Below, piece by piece: positions 1-6,973 of a stretch of DNA of 30,396 nt; position 1 is the first letter of the stretch; each line of letters opens with the position of its first letter. The DNA lies in IMG/VR virus record IMGVR_UViG_3300046777_000609, positions 1-30,396 of that record. One strand, 5' to 3'. This DNA comes from a virus. The position numbers and the translations under genes are program-made. Below the pieces are notes generated by a model that was given only the letters and a program-made list of their open reading frames with translations, searched no databases and was not told the DNA's origin.

Positions 1-101
1 ATATATACCCACTCTCACCCACGATTCGCCAATTTTTCGCCATCATTTTTCAACTGAATAATCCACCACCCACCCGGCTGAATTTATAACACCCCCACCC
101 C

Positions 102-130
102 CTGAAAAAATCAGCGGAATTTAATATAAT
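102..130 (+). promoter_or_regulatory. Putative sigma70-like promoter upstream of terminase operon
   Basis: A perfect TATAAT lies at 125-130. CTGAAA at 102-107 is a 4/6 match to the -35 consensus, with a 17-nt spacer. Transcription would start near 137, about 50 nt before the small terminase gene. The whole 1-186 leader is AT-rich with C-rich patches and holds no ORF I would call. A short CTGA/TCAG inverted repeat (102-114) overlaps the -35 box. This rests on consensus matching only. Confidence 0.5.
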
Positions 131-186
131 TTTTAAATCGTCTGGCATCATTGACCTGACGAAAGGGGAGGAATATATCTTGGGCT

Positions 187-705
187 ATGAGTGACGGCGT
201 AATTCCAGAGTATGACGAGACGGACGAGTTCTTTGGCGTGGCTGCGGACACGGGGATGACGCCTGAGGCGGTGTTTTGCCGTGAGTATTTGAAGACGGGC
301 GATGCGAAGATTGCGTGCGTCCGGGCTGGGTTGGTGGATAGTGAGTATTCGCTGGGTGTTCAGGCTGAGGCGCAGCTGCGGCGACCTGAGATCAGGGCAG
401 CGTTGGAGGTTTTGCGCGGGAGTGGTGTGAAGCGCGAGAAGTCTGTGGTGACGCGTGAGTTGATTGTGGAGGAGTTGCAGGCTGCGTCGGAGCGTGCGTT
501 GCAGACTGGGCAGGTGAGTAGCATGGTGAGTGCGAAGAAGCTGCAGGCACAGTTGCTGGGATATTTGGAGCAGACGGTTAACGTGAACCACACGGTGAGT
601 GCGCGTGATTTGCCGCTGAGTGAATTGCGTGCGTTGGTGAGTGGTCGTCTGGAGGGTGGGCGTCCTGCGATTATCGAGGGGGAGTATCGGGATGTCGGGG
701 AATGA
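187..705 (+). CDS. terS: Terminase small subunit
   Basis: This 172-residue protein is the probable DNA-recognition subunit of the packaging motor, which binds the packaging site and hands DNA to the large subunit encoded at 1316. After an acidic N-terminus, residues 24-78 follow the small-terminase pattern: an F-x3-YL opening, an A-x-A-C-x-RAG helix, then a 'LRRPEIRAALE' helix, typical of the helix-turn-helix DNA-binding domain. Residues 90-135 look helical, as expected for the oligomerisation core. The likely Shine-Dalgarno GGGGAGG (165-171) is about 15 nt from the ATG, which is unusually far, but no in-frame start lies closer. Position directly before terL supports the call. No database search was possible. 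Confidence 0.8.
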   Translation: MSDGVIPEYDETDEFFGVAADTGMTPEAVFCREYLKTGDAKIACVRAGLVDSEYSLGVQAEAQLRRPEIRAALEVLRGSGVKREKSVVTRELIVEELQAASERALQTGQVSSMVSAKKLQAQLLGYLEQTVNVNHTVSARDLPLSELRALVSGRLEGGRPAIIEGEYRDVGE

Positions 706-862
706 GCCGGAGCGCCCGCGCGTAACGAGCCAGTGGCTCCGTGAAGCGTTCCCGGAAGCTCGGATGGTGTGCATATGCCCGTCGCAGAGAGATGCGTGTC
801 CGGGTTGGTGTGAGCGTATGAAGGCTGGGCGTCAGGCGATCAGGGAGTGGTTGGGGGAATGA
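692..862 (+). CDS. Small Cys-motif protein, unknown function
   Basis: A 56-residue protein starting inside the end of the small terminase gene (14-nt overlap). I chose the ATG at 692 because GGGGGAG (678-684) sits 7 nt upstream; an in-frame GTG at 641 lacks such support. The middle carries CICPSQRDACPGWC, a C-x-C-x6-C-x3-C arrangement that could bind a metal, followed by a basic helix. Its stop overlaps the next start as ATGA (859-862), so translation is probably coupled. I do not recognise the family. A role next to terminase is suggested only by position. Confidence 0.6.
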   Translation: MSGNEPERPRVTSQWLREAFPEARMVCICPSQRDACPGWCERMKAGRQAIREWLGE

Positions 863-1095
863 AGTATCCGGTGACGTTTTTCGCGCCGTTCATGGGTGGT
901 CAGCAGTCGGTTGTGCCTGTGGGCGTGAAGGTGGATGGCGATCTGGCGTCGATTACGCTGCGTCGTGGCGAGTGTTTCGAGGAGTGGCGTGACAGCGGGA
1001 TGGTGACGACGGAGGGCACGGTGGGTGATATGAACCGTGCGGCGATTCACCGGCTGTTGGATGCGTGGATCGACGGGGAGGAGTTTGAGGGATGA
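859..1095 (+). CDS. Hypothetical protein between terminase subunits
   Basis: A 78-residue protein, beginning MKYPVTFFAPF, that I do not recognise. The start at 859 overlaps the previous stop (ATGA) and has GGGGG at 853-857. An in-frame GTG at 847 is less likely because it would extend into the upstream gene. The N-terminal half is predicted beta-rich (alternating hydrophobics, KVDGDLASITL) and the C-terminal half helical and acidic. Its stop overlaps the next start, placing it in a translationally coupled chain from terS to terL. Confidence 0.6.
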   Translation: MKYPVTFFAPFMGGQQSVVPVGVKVDGDLASITLRRGECFEEWRDSGMVTTEGTVGDMNRAAIHRLLDAWIDGEEFEG

Positions 1096-1319
1096 GTAAT
1101 TTGGTGGAGATAAAGCCGCCTCGTCAGGAGGAGTGGGATAGGGCTGCGGCGTATTTGCGTGATCTGGCGGATCGCTATGAGCGTGGCGACATAACGGAAT
1201 GCATTGTCGTTTTGAACGACAGGACGAGCAGTTGCTATGAGACGTGGGGCGATTTTGTGGATCGCTGGCGCCTGATGGGTGCGATTGAGTACGCGAAGGC
1301 TAAGGCTAGCGCGATATGA
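1092..1319 (+). CDS. Hypothetical protein upstream of terL
   Basis: A 75-residue protein starting at ATG 1092 in an ATGA overlap with the preceding gene, with GGGGAGGAG at 1075-1083 as Shine-Dalgarno. It contains an amphipathic helix (EWDRAAAYLRDLADRYERG), a short strand (ECIVVLND) and a C-terminal helix (MGAIEYAKAKA). Small proteins of this strand-plus-helix type often sit near terminase genes in phages, but I cannot assign a function. Its stop overlaps the terL start. Confidence 0.6.
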   Translation: MSNLVEIKPPRQEEWDRAAAYLRDLADRYERGDITECIVVLNDRTSSCYETWGDFVDRWRLMGAIEYAKAKASAI

Positions 1320-2854
1320 CGACCGGCCCGGATCTGGATTTTGACGAACTGTTGCGTGAGTTGCTGGCGCGTGAGGAGGCTATGGAGTCTCTGGCGTCGT
1401 ATATTGAGTACGTGAGTGGGCTGAAGCCGCCGCGACACCTGAAGTATGTGTGTGACAAGCTGGATGCGGTGGCGCGTGGTGAGATTAAGCGGCTGATGAT
1501 CTCTATGCCGCCGGGTGGTGGGAAAAGCTGGTGCGCATCGCACTACTTCCCGGCGTATTTCCTGTCGAAGTTTCCTGAGAAGAACCTGATTTTTGCGTCG
1601 CACAAGCAGGAGTTGTCGGACAGTTTTGGTCTCAAGGTGCGCAATACGATTCGTTCTGACGAGCATCAGCGGATCTTCCCGGATTCGGGGGTCAGCACGG
1701 ACAAGACGGCGGCTGGCGAGTGGATGACGACGGCGGGTGGTGGCTATCACGCGACGGCGGTTGGCGCGAACGTGACGGGTCGTCGTGGCGATATCCTGAT
1801 CGGGGACGACTTGCTGTCGGGCATCGAGGCGGCGGAGAGCGAGCGCGAGCGGAACAAGCTGTGGAACTGGTACGGCGCCGACTTTTTCACGCGCCGGAAG
1901 AACAAGGACACGCCGATTATCCTGATCGGGACGCGCTGGCACCTGTCGGACCACATGGGCCGGCTGGATCAGGCTGAGCGGGACGGTGATGGGGAGAAGT
2001 GGGACCGTGTCGTATTGCCTGCGATTGCGGGCGAGAATGATCCGCTGGGGCGTAAGCCCGGTGAGGCGCTGTGGCCGGAGCAGTTCCCGATAGAGGAACT
2101 CGAGAAAATCAAGCGTCAGCCGAGTACGACTTCGCGGATATGGGCGTCTCTGTACCAGCAGAATCCGGTGGTCGATAGCGGTGGCATCATCGACCAGACG
2201 TGGTTTCGCTGGTGGAAGCAGAAGGAGCCGCCGAAGGTTAAGTACGTGATCCAGTCGTGGGACACGGCGCTGACGGCGAATAAGACCTCGGCGTTTAGTG
2301 CGAGCACGACGTGGGGTGTGTTTGACGACGACAATGGCATCCCGAATTTGATCCTGCTGAGTGCGTGGCGCGACCGTGCGGAGTGGCCGGTGCTGCGTCG
2401 CATGGTCCAGCGCATGGCGAATGACTATCGGGACGACAATTACAAGGATCCGATCAGGCCGGTGAGGGGGCGGAAGCCGGATACGATCTTGGTCGAGGCC
2501 AAGGCGAACGGCCAGATGCTGATCCACGACCTTGCGAAGGCGGGTATTGTGGCGACGAAGTTCAATCCGGACAAGTTCGGCGACAAGATCGCGCGTGTGC
2601 GGCTGGTGACTGACCTGATCGAGAACGGCCGCGTGTGGTTGCCGGCGATGGGGCCGACGTATGAGCGGCTGCGGCCTTGGGCTGAAGATTTTCTGGAGCA
2701 GTGCGTACAGTTTCCGGCTGCGGACGCGCGTGACTGGGTGGATACGATGACGATGACGTTCCTCCGGGTAAAACAGTCGGGCTGGGTGACGAATACTGAA
2801 GATCCGATGGAAGAGGAATACGATAATGGGCGCGATCGAATTGCATTTTATTAA
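1316..2854 (+). CDS. terL: Terminase large subunit (packaging ATPase-nuclease)
   Basis: This 512-residue protein is the DNA-packaging motor that threads genome into the prohead through the portal and cuts it. The N-terminal ATPase shows a Walker A motif MPPGGGKS at residues 64-71, Walker B ILIGDD at 160-165 and a coupling-type GTRW at 205-208. The C-terminal RNase H-like nuclease shows SWDTA (first Asp at 316), ILVEAKANG (Glu 394) and DARDWVDTMTM (Asp 473/476), the usual three acidic positions. The length is normal for the family. The start overlaps the previous gene as ATGA, with only a weak AAGG (1302-1305) upstream, so expression may depend on coupling. Confidence 0.95.
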   Translation: MTTGPDLDFDELLRELLAREEAMESLASYIEYVSGLKPPRHLKYVCDKLDAVARGEIKRLMISMPPGGGKSWCASHYFPAYFLSKFPEKNLIFASHKQELSDSFGLKVRNTIRSDEHQRIFPDSGVSTDKTAAGEWMTTAGGGYHATAVGANVTGRRGDILIGDDLLSGIEAAESERERNKLWNWYGADFFTRRKNKDTPIILIGTRWHLSDHMGRLDQAERDGDGEKWDRVVLPAIAGENDPLGRKPGEALWPEQFPIEELEKIKRQPSTTSRIWASLYQQNPVVDSGGIIDQTWFRWWKQKEPPKVKYVIQSWDTALTANKTSAFSASTTWGVFDDDNGIPNLILLSAWRDRAEWPVLRRMVQRMANDYRDDNYKDPIRPVRGRKPDTILVEAKANGQMLIHDLAKAGIVATKFNPDKFGDKIARVRLVTDLIENGRVWLPAMGPTYERLRPWAEDFLEQCVQFPAADARDWVDTMTMTFLRVKQSGWVTNTEDPMEEEYDNGRDRIAFY

Positions 2855-2874
2855 AGTGAATGGTAGGAAATCTC

Positions 2875-5232
2875 ATGGCCCGACGACCGACTTCGCTCGC
2901 TGACACGCTGCGTCCCGCTTTCGAGGGTGTCGGCGGCGTTGAAATCGATATGCCTGCTGAGGGCGTCGAGATCGAGATCCCGATGGACCCGGGCGAGATG
3001 ATCGAGGGCGCTCTGGTAATGGAATCGCCGGATGGTGGGGTCGAGATCGACTTCGCGCCGGAGATGATGGACCCGATGCTGGGTGCTGAAGAGCACGACG
3101 CCAATCTGGCCGAGTTCATGGAGGACCGGGATCTGGCTGGTCTGGCTACTCAGCTGATGTCTGGCGTTGCTGAGGACAAGGAAAGCCGCGCGGACTGGGA
3201 AACCACGATGCAGCGGGGGATTGAGCTCCTCGGGCTGAAGATCGAGGACCGCACGGTGCCGTTCAATGGTGCGTGTGGCGTGTATGATCCGCTGATGGCG
3301 GAGGCGGTTATCCGCTGGCAGGCGGTTGCGCGTGGCGAACTGATGCCTGCGGGTGGCCCGGTGAAGACCGAGATTGTCGGTGTGCCGAACGAGGAGCTTG
3401 AGGCTCAGTCGGCGCGCGTCAAGGAATGGATGAACCTGTACCTGACGGAACTGGCGCCGGAGTACTACGAAGAGTTCGACCAGATGCTGATGTGGCTGCC
3501 GCTGGTGGGCTCTACGTTTAAGAAGGTCTATCAGGATCCCATTCTGGCGCGTCCGGTGGCGAAGTTCGTCACGCCGGATAACTTCATCGTGTCGTATGGC
3601 ACGAGCGATCTGAGCACGTCGCCGCGTTTTGCGCAGATTGTGCCGATGACCAAGAAGCAGATGCGGATGGCGCAGATTGCGGGTCAGTATCGGGACATCG
3701 ATCTGGGTGATCCGCAGGATACGGACGACGATGAGTCCCCGATCCGGTCGCAGGTAAACTCGACGGAGGGTGTCCAGCCGGGTGCTGAGGGCACTGAGGA
3801 GTACAAGGTCTATGAGATCTATGCGGATCTCGACCTGAAGGGCTTTGAGAGCGACCTGAACATCCCGCTGCCGTATATCGTGTCGGTTGAGGAGGGCACG
3901 AGCAAGGTTCTGTCGATCCGGCGGAACTGGAAAGAGGGCGACGCCTCGTACCAGAAGCGCGACTTCTTCGTGCATTACAAGTTCATCCCGGGTCTGGGCT
4001 TCTATGGCCTCGGGTATGCCCATATTCTGGGCAATTCGGCGAAGACGGCGACGACGATCCGTCGTCAGCTGATCGACGCTGGCACGCTGAACAACTTCCC
4101 GGGTGGCCTGCGGGTCAAGGGCATGCGTATCGAGGACAACAACCTCGGCATTGGCCCGACCGAGTTCCGGGAAATTGATACGGGTGGTCTCCCGATCCAG
4201 AATGCGATCATGCCGATGCCCTACAAGGAGCCTTCGGCGGTGTCTCTGTCGCTTCTGAAGGAGACATACGAAGGTGCTCGTAATCTGGCCAATACGGCTG
4301 AGATTGCGGTGGGCGATGGTCGTCAGGATGCTCCGGTGGGTACCACTGTGGCGTTGATGGAAGCTGCGACCCGCGTCCAGTCTGCTACCCTCAAGCGGGC
4401 GCACAAGTCTCTCGGGCAGGAACTGAAGCTGATTGCCAATCTGTTTGGCGAGCACCTGCCTGACGCACCGTATCCGTTCCCGGTTCGTGGCGGAATGAAG
4501 GCCATCATGCGGTCTGACTTCAGCAACAACGTGGACGTGATCCCGGTCAGCGACCCGAACATCAGTTCGTCGGCGCAGCGCATGATGCGGGCGGAGGCGT
4601 TGTTGCGTTTCGCGACACAGCAGCCGGATCAGCACGATCTGCGCGAGGCCTATCGCCAGATGTACGTCGAAATGGGCATTGACCCCATGAAGATCGACGC
4701 GATCCTGCCGAACCGCGAGCAGCAGGTGAAGCCGATGGATCCGCTCAGCGAGAACATGCGGGCGATTATGAAGCAGCCGGTCAAGGCTGGCGAGTATCAG
4801 GACCACGACGCGCACATCGCGGCGCATGCTCCGATTGCGGCTGAAAGCCCGGAACTGCAGGCGCACATCAACGAGCATCTGGCGTTCAAGATGCGGATGC
4901 AGGTGCAGCAGATGATTGGTCAGCCGCTTCCGCCTCCGGGTGCGCCGATGCCGCCTGAGATGGAGAACCAGCTGGCTATGATGGTTGCGCAGGCGATGCA
5001 GCAGCTGGCGCCGATGTACAAGCAGCAGCCGGAGCCGCAGATGGATCCGCTGGTGCAGGTCGAGATGGCCAAGATCCAGCAGCGTCAGGCGTCGGATGAG
5101 CTCAAGGCTCAGACGGAACTGGCGAAGGCGCAGATGGAATACCGGAGTGACGCGGAAGACCGCGCTTTGAAGGCACAGGTGGAAGGTGTTAAAATCGCGG
5201 CTGAGGCTCAGCGCAATCTCGGAGGTATGTAA
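2875..5232 (+). CDS. Portal protein (P22-type)
   Basis: The portal is the dodecameric head vertex through which DNA enters and leaves and onto which the adaptors dock. I chose ATG 2875 (MARRPTSLAD, 785 residues) because AGGAAA lies just upstream at 2865-2870; an in-frame ATG at 2860 would add five residues. The core shows typical features of large podoviral portals, including an acidic N-terminus, the stretch DRTVPFNGACGVYDPLMAEA, FVHYKFIPGLGFYGLGYAH, and a helical region near residues 490-540. The last ~100 residues are Gln/Ala/Lys-rich and helical, like the C-terminal barrel helices of P22 gp1 (725 residues). It lies directly downstream of terL. Confidence 0.88.
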   Translation: MARRPTSLADTLRPAFEGVGGVEIDMPAEGVEIEIPMDPGEMIEGALVMESPDGGVEIDFAPEMMDPMLGAEEHDANLAEFMEDRDLAGLATQLMSGVAEDKESRADWETTMQRGIELLGLKIEDRTVPFNGACGVYDPLMAEAVIRWQAVARGELMPAGGPVKTEIVGVPNEELEAQSARVKEWMNLYLTELAPEYYEEFDQMLMWLPLVGSTFKKVYQDPILARPVAKFVTPDNFIVSYGTSDLSTSPRFAQIVPMTKKQMRMAQIAGQYRDIDLGDPQDTDDDESPIRSQVNSTEGVQPGAEGTEEYKVYEIYADLDLKGFESDLNIPLPYIVSVEEGTSKVLSIRRNWKEGDASYQKRDFFVHYKFIPGLGFYGLGYAHILGNSAKTATTIRRQLIDAGTLNNFPGGLRVKGMRIEDNNLGIGPTEFREIDTGGLPIQNAIMPMPYKEPSAVSLSLLKETYEGARNLANTAEIAVGDGRQDAPVGTTVALMEAATRVQSATLKRAHKSLGQELKLIANLFGEHLPDAPYPFPVRGGMKAIMRSDFSNNVDVIPVSDPNISSSAQRMMRAEALLRFATQQPDQHDLREAYRQMYVEMGIDPMKIDAILPNREQQVKPMDPLSENMRAIMKQPVKAGEYQDHDAHIAAHAPIAAESPELQAHINEHLAFKMRMQVQQMIGQPLPPPGAPMPPEMENQLAMMVAQAMQQLAPMYKQQPEPQMDPLVQVEMAKIQQRQASDELKAQTELAKAQMEYRSDAEDRALKAQVEGVKIAAEAQRNLGGM

Positions 5233-6051
5233 ATGGCAGAAGATCCGATGCGGGCCAAGGCTCGCACTACGTTCGGCAAGGCTTTCATGGACGCGGCCAA
5301 GCCTCGCCCGCTTGCTAAGGATGCTGCGACTGCGTCGCAGAAGGTAGCGAACCAGCGCCCGATTCCGACCTACAAGGTTGGCGGTGTGGTGAAGAAGGCT
5401 GACGGCGGCGTCATGCCGGGCCGTATTGCTGCCCGCATCAAGGCCGGCAACTACAAGGATGGCGGCGAGACCTTTGACTACAACAAGGGCGGCAAGGTTC
5501 AGACCTCGGCTGACACGGCGCGCAAGCTGGCCACTGAAATGGGCGGCATGAAGAAGGGTGGCGCCTGCGGCATGAAGCCTGTGAAGAAGGCTGTCGGTGG
5601 TACGGCTACTCCGCTCAAGGATGCTTCGGCTAAGACCAGCGGTCTTCCGGGCACCAGCGGTGTGCAGCTTGCTGCTAAGACTCCAGTCAATCGCGCTGTC
5701 GGTGGCGCCGGCAAGACCCGCAAGGATCAGGCTCCTATCAAGCGCGCCCACGGTGGCGTGGCGAAGAAGGACACGATGCCGCGCGAGGGTGTCAGCACCC
5801 GTCCGACTGGTCCGGGTGGCCGTCGTATCACGTTCGAAGAGCTTGAGCAGTCAAACCGTGACACAGGCGGCATGAGCGCTGAGCAGCTGCGTGCGGCTGG
5901 CCGCGCAATTGGCCGTGGAAATCGTACCCCGAAGGAACCGATTCCGCGCGCCAAGGGTGGCGCTGCCAAGGTTCGCAAGGGTATGATGACCGAGAAGGGT
6001 GACATCAAGCAGGCCGTTAAGCCCAAGAAGGGTATTGGCGGGTTCATGTAA
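5233..6051 (+). CDS. Basic Lys/Gly-rich repeat protein (A-x-GG motif)
   Basis: This 272-residue, strongly basic, low-complexity protein starts immediately after the portal stop, with GGAGG at 5221-5225. It is built around recurring [KR]-x-A-x-GG units (KKADGG, KKAVGG, NRAVGG, KRAHGG, PRAKGG) and Lys-Gly-Gly steps, and ends KKGIGGFM. Two Cys in one stretch and one more ordered acidic helix (residues ~195-225) interrupt it. I do not recognise a named family. Charge and position between portal and scaffold suggest a DNA-contacting or internal head protein, but this is inference. A related A-E-GG-E-V motif recurs near the C-termini of the proteins encoded at 25478 and 28333. Confidence 0.7.
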   Translation: MAEDPMRAKARTTFGKAFMDAAKPRPLAKDAATASQKVANQRPIPTYKVGGVVKKADGGVMPGRIAARIKAGNYKDGGETFDYNKGGKVQTSADTARKLATEMGGMKKGGACGMKPVKKAVGGTATPLKDASAKTSGLPGTSGVQLAAKTPVNRAVGGAGKTRKDQAPIKRAHGGVAKKDTMPREGVSTRPTGPGGRRITFEELEQSNRDTGGMSAEQLRAAGRAIGRGNRTPKEPIPRAKGGAAKVRKGMMTEKGDIKQAVKPKKGIGGFM

Positions 6052-6068
6052 ACGGGGGGCGCCGGGTT

Positions 6069-6263
6069 ATGCCTGCACGGTCGAAGAAGCAATTCAGGCT
6101 TATGGCTGCTGCAGCGCACAACCCGGCGTTTGCCAAGAAGGTTAATGTCCCGCAGAAGGTGGCAAAAGAATACACCGCTGCGAGCAAGGGCACGTACAGA
6201 AAACTACCGGAGCAGAAAAATGTCAGCAGAGAAAGTACGGCAAGAGGCCGTCGCACTGATTAG
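6069..6263 (+). CDS. Small basic phage protein, DUF3008-like
   Basis: A 64-residue basic protein (MPARSKKQFRLMAAAAHN...) matching the layout of small phage proteins I know as DUF3008-like: an N-terminal SKKQ-x-R-[LF]-M box, a central 'P-x-VAKEY' helix and a 'LPE' turn near the end. Its function is unknown; such genes usually lie among head genes. The last 44 nt overlap the start of the next gene in another frame. G-rich sequence at 6054-6064 may serve as ribosome-binding site. The family assignment is from memory of the pattern. Confidence 0.65.
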   Translation: MPARSKKQFRLMAAAAHNPAFAKKVNVPQKVAKEYTAASKGTYRKLPEQKNVSRESTARGRRTD

Positions 6264-6501
6264 CGAGGCGCGCGACCGCGCCGTCGAATATACCCTCAAT
6301 GCACGTTTCCGGCCCGCAATGTTCGGGGACAACTACGTCCCGGCTGCGACTTCCGAGGAGATTGCCCTGCAGGCGCTGGAGGGCAACGCCATGGCGCGTG
6401 CGTACACCAACGCCATCGACATATTAAACGAGGTCTACAGGCGCATGTTCCAGCCTGACGACGATAAAAAGCCGGAGCCTATGAAGAAGGAGATGTACTG
6501 A
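6220..6501 (+). CDS. Hypothetical helical protein
   Basis: A 93-residue protein starting at ATG 6220 (MSAEKVRQEA). The reading frame is open upstream to 6130, but that extension is Arg-rich and simply shadows the overlapping upstream gene, so I use the internal start. The protein is helical and mildly acidic, with a basic C-terminus (KKPEPMKKEMY). The stop overlaps the next start as TGATG (6499-6503). I do not recognise the family; the place between portal and scaffold suggests a head-assembly accessory. Confidence 0.65.
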   Translation: MSAEKVRQEAVALISEARDRAVEYTLNARFRPAMFGDNYVPAATSEEIALQALEGNAMARAYTNAIDILNEVYRRMFQPDDDKKPEPMKKEMY

Positions 6502-6962
6502 TGACCCTGAGTTTGATTGAGCCGCACGAAGAGCAGATGGCCAAGGATATCGTTGATATGCAGTTCCGTCAGATGACGGGAAAGCCGTTCGACATGCGTC
6601 CTGCCGGCTACCTCGTGGCGCTGAAGATCTATGTCCGCCCTGAGGAACTCAAGACCATCAAGCGTGACGACGGCACTGAGGCCACGATCTACCTCCCGGA
6701 CGTGGTCCGCGCGGAAGACAAGTTCCAGTCGTGCGCCGCTCTGGTCTGCGCGATGGGGCCGGAAGCCTATCAGGGCGAGAAGTTCAAGGATAGCGGCCCG
6801 TGGTGCAAGGTTGGCGATTGGGTCATGATCCCGCGCTACGAAGCCACTGCGCTGTCATTCCGTGGCGTCGCGATGGCCCTGCTGCCCGATGACCGCATTC
6901 TGGCTGTGATCGCGGATCCGACCGATGTCGACTCTGCGAAGTACGCCCGTGACCTCGTTTGA
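6501..6962 (+). CDS. GroES-like co-chaperonin
   Basis: This 153-residue protein probably caps the host GroEL ring and adapts it for folding phage proteins, as T4 gp31 does for its capsid protein. After a ~33-residue N-terminal extension, residues 36-138 follow the GroES order: GYLVALKIYV first strand, a flexible segment with hydrophobic IYLPD (63-67) where GroES has its GroEL-binding mobile loop, LVCAMGPEAY (81-90) matching 'V-x-AVG-x-G', WCKVGDWVMI (101-110) matching 'VKVGD-x-V', and LLPDDRILAVI (127-137) matching 'ESDILAIV'. GGAG at 6489-6492 supports the start. It lies just upstream of the scaffold gene. The call rests on motif order, not on an alignment score. Confidence 0.75.
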   Translation: MTLSLIEPHEEQMAKDIVDMQFRQMTGKPFDMRPAGYLVALKIYVRPEELKTIKRDDGTEATIYLPDVVRAEDKFQSCAALVCAMGPEAYQGEKFKDSGPWCKVGDWVMIPRYEATALSFRGVAMALLPDDRILAVIADPTDVDSAKYARDLV

Positions 6963-6973
6963 TGGAGTTGGAT

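Noticed and set aside
151-179. TTGACC-N17-TATATC promoter-like pair just before terS
   Set aside because: Transcription would start at about the ATG and exclude the only Shine-Dalgarno (165-171). The TATAAT at 125-130 is a better candidate.
1235-2527. A 430-codon minus-strand open frame opposite terL
   Set aside because: Its Arg/His/Leu-rich translation is typical of an antisense shadow, and it covers the terL catalytic motifs on the + strand.
2851-5751. A 966-codon open frame on the minus strand opposite the portal gene
   Set aside because: It mirrors the portal and basic-protein genes in a GC-rich region with strong codon bias. Its translation is Arg/Leu/His-rich low complexity without recognisable domains, and all real genes run on the + strand.
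6130-6219. Upstream extension of the gene ending at 6501
   Set aside because: The added ~30 residues are Arg-rich and overlap the DUF3008-like gene in another frame; ATG 6220 gives a normal protein.
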